Source: Didymodactylos carnosus (lineage: Eukaryota > Rotifera > Eurotatoria > Philodinida > Philodinidae). Taken from it: a DNA stretch of 45,499 nt. The notes beneath the pieces are model-generated. The model saw only the letters and a list, made by a program, of their open reading frames with translations, had not been told where the DNA came from and searched no databases. A program made the translations under genes and the position numbers. The stretch spans positions 1-45,499 of the forward strand of contig CAJNOQ010000599.1 of the NCBI GenBank assembly GCA_905250885.1. Reading direction: 5' to 3'. Position 1 is the first letter of the stretch. Each line of letters begins with the position of its first letter. Of this stretch, positions 44,850 to 45,499 are shown in pieces.

Positions 44850-45499
44850 CTTTTATTTTATTGATTTTGTATCCTACTTTCAAATTACTCACGTCAACAA
44901 AACATCAATAAAATTGAAAGTCTCTTAGAGACACAAAATATGTTTTATTTTCAGAAAAATGTAACTGAAAATTTTATTTTCTTCTTTTATTGCTTTTTAG
45001 ACAGATAAACATAAATCTATTTTCAGTTAAAAATTTCTTATGACACATAAAATAAATGAAAATAATATTTGTGCACGATGAGAGAATCTTTCTTAAAACA
45101 CATATGTTTTGTATTCACTTTAATATGTTGTTTTTTAATTTTTAAAGTATAAAAAAAATAAATATTTTCACGTGATTAATATTCAACGATAATGTTACTT
45201 TTGTTATGAACAGTCTAAAATAAAACTTATGTGTCTAAAACATAATCAAAACTCAAAACCAAAAATCTTAATGTCTATCCTATTATTTGATGAAGAATTA
45301 AAAAAATTTTGCCAAACGAAGTGTTCCTTTTGTCTAGAACCATAAGCATTCACTAGGCAACAAGTGGACACGTAAGATATTTTCATCTTTAACCACTTGA
45401 ATAAGCTAAAAAGAATGTAGAATATCTAATGATTCGAACACTATATAGTTTTGTTACGGGGCCCCCGCGCGCCGGACCAATGAAGGAAAAGGCAACAAC
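44850..45499. other. AT-rich right end with abrupt GC-rich patch
   Basis: No gene is visible. The final 45 bp change sharply: GGGGCCCCCGCGCGCCGG at 45458-45475 is an 18-nt all-G/C run, unlike anything else in the window. Confidence 0.6.

Noticed and set aside
1..45499. tRNA, rRNA, CRISPR arrays, telomeric repeats, bacterial operons
   Set aside because: No cloverleaf with A/B boxes, no rRNA-like conserved stretch, no regularly spaced direct repeats, and no tandem TGTGGG-type telomere array were seen by eye. The gene structure is eukaryotic throughout.

Overview
The window is nuclear DNA from a small invertebrate animal. Genes are split by GT-AG introns, many only 50-90 bp long, in DNA that is strongly AT-rich outside exons. 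The gene families are metazoan: a multi-C2H2 zinc-finger regulator, a tetraspanin-like protein, a prokineticin/Dickkopf-type secreted protein, a tachykinin-type GPCR and a PC1/3-like prohormone convertase. Tiny introns, low GC and Penelope-like retroelement debris fit a bdelloid rotifer, but that assignment is inference. All gene models were assembled by hand from splice sites and reading-phase continuity.

Layout. (1) About 1-16.7 kb, minus strand: one very large zinc-finger gene in at least 15 coding exons, running off the left edge. It has at least 1,716 codons, 12 C2H2 fingers, a CtBP-type PLDLT motif and poly-Ala/Gln tracts. Its long introns hold foldback (MITE-like) elements. (2) 16.7-26.7 kb: about 10 kb with no supportable coding gene, upstream of the zinc-finger start; it may be 5' UTR introns and regulatory DNA. 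(3) 26.7-29.3 kb, minus strand: a small secreted ten-cysteine protein of prokineticin/Dickkopf type, and just upstream a divergent tetraspanin. (4) 29.4-35.2 kb: a repeat nest with a 144-bp-arm inverted repeat, a TA-flanked TIR element, perfect hairpins and one half of a dispersed inverted repeat. (5) 35.3-38.9 kb, plus strand: tachykinin-type receptor, with a Penelope-like GIY-YIG fragment antisense in its long first intron. (6) 39.3-44.1 kb, minus strand: complete 683-residue PC1/3-like convertase in 19 coding exons, with a dead LINE fragment and a foldback element in its two longest introns. (7) 44.5 kb to the end: a possible first exon of a type II membrane protein, then AT-rich DNA ending in an abrupt GC-rich patch.

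The receptor and the convertase lie tail to tail: one makes active neuropeptides, the other detects a neuropeptide. Together with the prokineticin-like ligand, the right half is rich in peptide-signalling genes. Whether this is functional clustering or coincidence cannot be decided from one window. The most notable items are the prokineticin-like gene, the tryptophan at helix position -1 in six zinc fingers, the RRGDL-to-RRGAL change in the convertase, and hammerhead-like motifs in the Penelope-type debris.
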